Assembly (NCBI GenBank): GCA_021823555.1
Contig: JAKANW010000072.1
Span: 1-9,136, forward strand
Source of the DNA: Chloroflexota bacterium
GTDB lineage: Bacteria > Chloroflexota > Anaerolineae > Anaerolineales > Villigracilaceae
Reading direction: 5' to 3'
Length of the DNA: 9,136 nucleotides
The position numbers and the translations under genes were made by a program. Under the pieces are notes generated by a model. That model worked only from the letters and a program-made list of their open reading frames with translations, was not told the DNA's origin and did not search any database. Each line of letters opens with the position of its first letter. The first letter of the stretch is position 1. Shown here one piece after another: positions 5,408 through 9,136 of this stretch.

Positions 5408-6832
5408 TCAGGGACGCATCTCGTAGAACAGCCACCTGCCCAGGGCTTCTTCGGCCAGGACAATCCCAAAGGCGAGGGGACTCGTCCATAACGGGACCAG
5501 CTCCGGAATCAGAAAGGAGGCGGTTCCGATCATCCCCATCAGCGACAGTCCAAGGCGCAATCTTCCGGCTGTAGGGTGAGAAGTGCTCCAGTTTGATATC
5601 ACCAGTTGCATGGCGAGAAGCGTCAGCGTACTCCAGCCGATAAATTGCCATTGACCGAATGACAATTGGGAACCTGCCAGATACGCATCAATAGCTAATA
5701 TGCAAGACATAATGAGTTGTCCAAGCAACAGGCTGCTAACCATGAATCCGACTTCCGTCCGCCAGGTATTCCAGGCGGGTACAGATCTCAATCGGTATAC
5801 CTGGGACATGGCATGGATCAATCCCAAACCAAGCAAATCAACGAACAACGTGATAAGCAAACTTTCGATACCTGCTACTTGTAAAATAAACCACACTGCC
5901 CAACCGGTTCCAAATAACCCAGCCCACAGAAGTTCTCGGCTCAGCCATGATTTTTTCAAATTCCTAAGCACCAATATGGCATTGCGCTTTCTTCCAAGGT
6001 GAGTAAAGGCTGCCAACATCCCCACGCCAAGGCAAGCACCTGCCAGCAGGCTTGGAAGCAGGCGCAGGAGTGTGAAGTTATGTTCCACTGGCCTCCACAG
6101 CGGACCAATCAGCCACTGCATGGACCAGAATGCGCCGACAGCCATTTGAATGAGGAGGGTAAAAGCAACCAATGGAAGTTCGCTTTTGGGCTTCGCCGGC
6201 CTGATCTCTTCCCAGTTTGAAACCACTTTCTCCAGCGTATTCAACATTCCCGCATGGGGTTCGATAGCCAGGTGCGGCTCCGTGCGCGAATAGTTCGGCA
6301 AGGGGAAGGGATGTTCACTGGCGGGCACTGACCAGAGTAGTCTTTTGCCGCCTACAGCCTGCTGCCCATCATCCACTACAATAAAGTCGAGTACCCGCAG
6401 CGGACAAGCTGCCACACAGGCGGGCAGCAGACCCGCGTCAATGTTATCGAAGCAGAAATTGCACTTGGTCATTTGACCCAGATCGGGATCGTACTGCGGC
6501 ACGGCGTAGGGACAGGCCCAAGCGCAATATCCACAGCCCATGCACTTGGATTCGTCAATGTAGACAATTCCATCCGGGCGGACCACATACGCGTCGGTGG
6601 GACACACGCCTGCGCATTTGGGATGGACGCAGTGATTGCAAGCTAGCGAAAGGTTGTAAGCAAAGACCGTGTTGGTCCAGGCTTCACCCTTCCGCTGCCA
6701 GTCCCCGCCGGTGACCTCGTATACGCGCCGCCACAGAACCCCCACCGGCAGGTTGTTCTTATCCTTGCAGGCGGCCTGGCAAGCCTTGCAGCCCGAACAA
6801 GCGGAAGCATCGAAGGTGAAAGCGTAGGTCAT
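5408..6832 (-). CDS. Fused DmsB-DmsC-like protein: four [4Fe-4S] electron-transfer subunit plus eight-helix membrane anchor
   Basis: A 474-aa fusion of the two accessory subunits of a DMSO-reductase-type enzyme. Residues 1 to about 170 are DmsB-like, starting MTYAFTFDASACSGCKAC. Sixteen cysteines form four cluster motifs: 12/15/18/22, 65/68/73/77, 97/100/103/107 and 124/127/139/143, the last with the C-x2-C-x11-C-x3-C-P spacing of DmsB. A linker (about 170-217) leads to eight hydrophobic segments near 219-243, 256-278, 299-320, 322-345, 361-386, 396-414, 427-447 and 450-471. HLGR (278-281) and SWLSRE (295-300) after helix 2 are DmsC signatures. It should take electrons from membrane quinol and pass them through the clusters to the catalytic subunit. 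E. coli has two separate genes totalling about 490 aa. The ATG at 6832 is chosen because GGAGAAG precedes it and the product begins like DmsB; a GTG at 6853 would add seven residues. It lies 20 bp after dmsA in the same operon. No DmsD/TorD chaperone gene follows. Confidence 0.92.
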   Translation of the reverse strand: MTYAFTFDASACSGCKACQAACKDKNNLPVGVLWRRVYEVTGGDWQRKGEAWTNTVFAYNLSLACNHCVHPKCAGVCPTDAYVVRPDGIVYIDESKCMGCGYCAWACPYAVPQYDPDLGQMTKCNFCFDNIDAGLLPACVAACPLRVLDFIVVDDGQQAVGGKRLLWSVPASEHPFPLPNYSRTEPHLAIEPHAGMLNTLEKVVSNWEEIRPAKPKSELPLVAFTLLIQMAVGAFWSMQWLIGPLWRPVEHNFTLLRLLPSLLAGACLGVGMLAAFTHLGRKRNAILVLRNLKKSWLSRELLWAGLFGTGWAVWFILQVAGIESLLITLFVDLLGLGLIHAMSQVYRLRSVPAWNTWRTEVGFMVSSLLLGQLIMSCILAIDAYLAGSQLSFGQWQFIGWSTLTLLAMQLVISNWSTSHPTAGRLRLGLSLMGMIGTASFLIPELVPLWTSPLAFGIVLAEEALGRWLFYEMRP

Positions 6833-6835
6833 TTT

Positions 6836-6842
6836 CTTCTCC
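6836..6842 (-). promoter_or_regulatory. Ribosome-binding site deciding the DmsBC start
   Basis: The minus strand reads GGAGAAG then AAA before the ATG at 6832, placing GGAG six bases upstream. This favours ATG 6832 over GTG 6853, whose G overlaps the upstream TAG. The first two bases of GGAG belong to the end of the palindromic element at 6841-6910, so the repeat helps form this site. Confidence 0.75.
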
Positions 6843-6910
6843 ACGAAGGACACTAAGGAACACGAAAAGGTTTTAGGGCTTTTCTTAGTGCCCCTTCGTA
6901 CCCTTTGTGG
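6841..6910. repeat. Imperfect palindromic element at the dmsA/dmsBC junction
   Basis: The left arm is made of three similar units, CCACGAAGG, ACACTAAGG and AACACGAAAAGG (6841-6870). The right arm carries three units of the complementary kind, CTTAGTG-CC, CCTTCGTAC and CCTTTGTGG (6884-6910). CCACGAAGG pairs with CCTTTGTGG with one G.T; the inner units pair with mismatches. The centre is 6871-6883. Read on the minus strand, it encodes the last ~19 residues of the DmsA-like protein and its stop, and ends in the ribosome-binding site of the next gene. This type of CACGAAGG-rich palindrome resembles repeats I recall from environmental bacterial genomes; copy number needs a genome search. Confidence 0.65.
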
Positions 6911-9136
6911 ATGACTTTCTCAACCTGGACCATGAACGTGTGTTGCGCTGACCCAAAGGCAAATGGCGTCCACCTGGATGATGTGAGCACATTGACGTTG
7001 CCGCCGTAGTCCACGCCATCCTTGGCGGGATGCCACCAAGCGCCCTGCGGGATGTCCACCACGCCGGGCATGATGCGCGGGGTGACGCGGCAGGGCAGGA
7101 CGAGCGCTCCACGCGCATTGTAGACTTTGATTCTGTCGCCGTCTTTAATTCCACGCGCCGCCGCGTCAATGGGATTGATGAACACGCGCTGGGGGAAAGC
7201 CTCCTCCAGCCAATCGTTGTTGTCGTGCGTGGAGTGGACGCGGTGCAAGGTATGGTGGCCGATGGCTTGCAGGGGATATTTAGCGATGTCGTTGCGAGAC
7301 GCCGCAGGCGGCGAAGCAATCTCCTCGGGCATAGACAAATCCCGTTTAACGGGAGATTGCTTCGAGCTATCGCCCTCGCAATGACATAGAGCAAATGGAC
7401 TCTCCCATTCTTGAATATATTTTGGGATGGCAGGGATTTCGGCGGGATTGTTCAAGTCAAACAATTGCTTCGAGAAAATTTCAATCTTTCCCGATGGAGT
7501 CTTGAGCGGATACTTCTCAGGGTCGGCGCGGAAGTCTGCAAAGGCGATGGCGGGTTTGCGCGCAGGACGTGTCCACGCGCCGAGATTCTGTTCAAGGAAT
7601 TCATCCAGCGTAGGCAATTCAGGGAAACGCAGGCGGCGGAATTCACCCAGACAAAAATCCACCCAGGCTTTTTCATCGCGGCCCTCGATGAAGGCCTCGC
7701 CGATGTCGAGGCGTTCCGCCAGTTCCGCGCAGATACGGTAATCGGACTTGCACTCGCCCGGTGGTTCGACCAATTTGGGCTGGAGAATGACTTCGTCGCC
7801 GTATTTCCAGCCATCCTCCACGCCCCAGGTTTCAAACTGCGTGCAGGCGGGTAGGACAATATCGGCAAAGCGGGCCGTGGGCGTCAGGAAGTTATCCTGC
7901 ACGACAATGAATTCCACTTTCGATTCGTCGCGCAGAATCTTGGCGGTGCGATTGGTATCGGCATGCTGATTGATCAGGCAGTTCGTCGCCACGGCGTAGA
8001 TCAGCTTGATGTCGTTGTCGAGCCGCTTGACGCCGCGAATGCCGTCAGCGGAGGTCATGCTTTTTCCACGGAGGCAGGCCTCGGTCCAGAGAAAGACCGG
8101 GATCTCCGCTTTAATGGGATTTTCCCCGGTCGGGAAAACAGTCCACAGCCCGCCGCCGTCCGGGGCTTGTAATCCCAATCCACTGGCCCAGCCGCCCGGG
8201 ACGCCCACGTTGCCAGTGATGGCGGCCAGCACACATCCAGCCCGCACCACCTGCTCGCCATAGGCGCGGCGCTGCATCCCATAGCCTTGATACAAAACCG
8301 ACGGCTTGAGACTGGCATACTCGCGGGCGATGCGTGCAATGGTTTCGGCAGGCACGGCAGTGATCGCCTCGGCCCATTGCGGCGTCTTAGGAATGCCGTC
8401 CCGTTTCCCCAGAATGTAATCGCTGTAACTTTCCGCGCCATCCACAGGCATCTGCTCGGAGTCGAAGCCAACGCAATGCGTGCGGACAAATTCGGCGTCG
8501 TAAAGATTTTCGGCGAGCATCACGTAAGCCATGGCGCTCATCATGGCCGCATCGGTGCCGGGGCGGATGGGAATCCACTCGTCAGCCAGCGAGGCCGCGC
8601 TCAGCGAGTGACGCGGATCAATGCACATCACGCGCGCCCCAGCCTCGTGCGCCAGTTTGATGAAGTAATCGCTGTTGGTGCCGTCGCGCATCTCGGCCGG
8701 GTTCCAGCCCCACATCAAAATATATTTTGCGTTCAGCCAGTCCTGCCTCTGATTGCCGGTCACGAGCGTGCCATACACCGTGGGCGTCGCCAGGTTGGTG
8801 GCCGCCCACGAATACGAGTTGTAAATGCCGAGACAGCCGCCATATAAATTCATTAGGCGGCGGGCGACGTGCGAGCCGTTGAGCTGGTTGTAGGAGCCCG
8901 TGCCGTAGGGGACGAACAAGGCGGAGGGGCCGTACTGGCGCTTGACGCGCTTGATCTGAGCGGCGACCGTGTCGAGCGCCTGCTCCCACGAAATGGGACG
9001 GAACTCCCCGCCCCCGCGCCTGCCCACCCGTTTAAGCGGAGTCAGCAACCTGTCGGGGTGATACTGGCGGCGCAAATAGGAACGCCCGCGCACGCAGGCG
9101 CGTAACCGCGGCGCAGCGACTGAATCCGGGCGGTCA
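6853..9136 (-). CDS. dmsA: DmsA-like molybdopterin (bis-MGD) oxidoreductase catalytic subunit, N-terminus outside window
   Basis: The catalytic subunit of a DMSO-reductase-type enzyme, about 760 residues visible. The frame is open to the window edge and reads ACVRGRSYLRRQYHPDR, so Cys at 9096-9094 should be the last ligand of the N-terminal [4Fe-4S] cluster. The GTG at 9093 is not a real start. Along the chain are PLKRVGRRGGGEF, NSYSWAAT (the second Ser, codon 8811-8809, matches the serine Mo ligand of DmsA), DEWIPIRPGTDAA, TGNVGVPGG, NCLINQHADTNRT, RFADIVLP, LKTPSGKIEIFS and the C-terminal cofactor domain from KYPLQ through RVHSTH, DAAARGIKDGD, RITPRIMPGVV-like and NVLTSSR. These match E. 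coli DmsA closely, so an S- or N-oxide reductase is likely, though related selenate or other oxyanion reductases cannot be excluded. A Tat signal would be upstream, unseen. Oddities: about 36 extra residues before KYPLQ from an embedded palindrome, and an extra ~19-residue C-terminus from another. Confidence 0.9.
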   Translation of the reverse strand, partial: DRPDSVAAPRLRACVRGRSYLRRQYHPDRLLTPLKRVGRRGGGEFRPISWEQALDTVAAQIKRVKRQYGPSALFVPYGTGSYNQLNGSHVARRLMNLYGGCLGIYNSYSWAATNLATPTVYGTLVTGNQRQDWLNAKYILMWGWNPAEMRDGTNSDYFIKLAHEAGARVMCIDPRHSLSAASLADEWIPIRPGTDAAMMSAMAYVMLAENLYDAEFVRTHCVGFDSEQMPVDGAESYSDYILGKRDGIPKTPQWAEAITAVPAETIARIAREYASLKPSVLYQGYGMQRRAYGEQVVRAGCVLAAITGNVGVPGGWASGLGLQAPDGGGLWTVFPTGENPIKAEIPVFLWTEACLRGKSMTSADGIRGVKRLDNDIKLIYAVATNCLINQHADTNRTAKILRDESKVEFIVVQDNFLTPTARFADIVLPACTQFETWGVEDGWKYGDEVILQPKLVEPPGECKSDYRICAELAERLDIGEAFIEGRDEKAWVDFCLGEFRRLRFPELPTLDEFLEQNLGAWTRPARKPAIAFADFRADPEKYPLKTPSGKIEIFSKQLFDLNNPAEIPAIPKYIQEWESPFALCHCEGDSSKQSPVKRDLSMPEEIASPPAASRNDIAKYPLQAIGHHTLHRVHSTHDNNDWLEEAFPQRVFINPIDAAARGIKDGDRIKVYNARGALVLPCRVTPRIMPGVVDIPQGAWWHPAKDGVDYGGNVNVLTSSRWTPFAFGSAQHTFMVQVEKVIHKGYEGALRKALKPFRVP
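7287..7386. repeat. 100-bp palindromic repeat embedded in frame in dmsA
   Basis: The left arm starts TGTCGTTGCGAG (7287) and reaches CGAAGCAATCTCC (7312-7324); the right arm reads GGAGATTGCTTCG (7352-7364) and ends CTCGCAATGACA (7375-7386). The outer ends pair with one mismatch over 12 bases and the inner 13-base blocks pair exactly, separated by non-pairing GC-rich bases. The centre contains a small palindrome CCCGTTTAACGGG (7341-7353). The arm sequence, with TCATTGCGAG and GAAGCAATCTC, matches a palindromic repeat type I recall from intergenic DNA of many environmental bacteria. Here it lies entirely inside coding sequence, keeps the frame open and encodes CHCEGDSSKQSP through AASRND. Confidence 0.85.

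Noticed and set aside
6833..6853. GTG start at 6853 for the DmsBC protein, overlapping the dmsA stop as TAGTG
   Set aside because: The added residues come from the palindromic element and the DmsB similarity begins at the ATG 6832, which has a proper GGAG upstream. Some initiation at GTG cannot be excluded.
7287..7386. The palindrome as a CRISPR repeat or an insertion-sequence end
   Set aside because: There is a single inverted unit with no direct repeats or spacers, and no transposase gene lies within or next to it. A small palindromic repeat fits better.
9091..9093. GTG at 9093 as the start of the DmsA-like gene
   Set aside because: The frame continues open upstream to the window edge and encodes the expected cluster Cys right before it, so the gene simply runs out of the window.
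6853..9136. dmsA as a pseudogene because of the inserted repeat
   Set aside because: There is no frameshift or stop, the serine Mo ligand and cofactor motifs are present on both sides of the insert, and the downstream partner is intact.

Overview
The window looks like chromosomal DNA of an anaerobic or facultatively anaerobic bacterium. It is moderately GC-rich by eye, with Shine-Dalgarno starts, intrinsic terminators and a bacterial-type initiator tRNA. The gene content is anaerobic redox metabolism: two tungsten/molybdenum-pterin aldehyde:ferredoxin oxidoreductases (AORs) and a DMSO-reductase-type membrane enzyme. The palindromic-repeat habit and gene mix would suit an Anaerolineae-like Chloroflexota. 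That placement is a guess from general appearance, since no phylogenetic marker is present.

Left half, plus strand (1-5158): the 3' end of one AOR gene, a class-III PLP aminotransferase (736-2025), a second class-III aminotransferase of glutamate-1-semialdehyde-aminomutase type overlapping it by 4 bp (2022-3383), and a complete second AOR (3434-5158). The gaps are short (about 108 and 50 bp) and hold hairpins but no convincing promoter, so this is probably one operon. It ends in a compact hairpin/T-tract that includes the last AOR stop codon. The simplest model is amine or omega-amino-acid breakdown: the transaminases make an aldehyde and the AORs oxidise it to an acid, saving the electrons on ferredoxin. 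The substrate cannot be read from the sequence.

Middle (5159-5407): a self-contained initiator tRNA-Met unit with a near-consensus sigma70-type promoter, the tRNA and a GC-rich terminator. It is followed by a palindromic repeat that also works as the terminator of the operon converging from the right.

Right half, minus strand (9136 to 5408): a DmsA-like molybdopterin catalytic subunit, 5' end outside the window, followed by a single protein joining a DmsB-like four-cluster ferredoxin subunit to a DmsC-like eight-helix membrane anchor. Together these would pass quinol electrons to a terminal acceptor.

The most unusual signal is repeat DNA built into this dms-type operon. A 100-bp palindrome sits in frame inside dmsA and encodes about 36 extra residues. 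A second, different imperfect palindrome encodes the last ~19 residues of DmsA and part of the next gene's ribosome-binding site. A third palindrome lies just after the operon and supplies its terminator. This resembles protein-coding palindromic elements known from Rickettsia, but in a respiratory molybdoenzyme.
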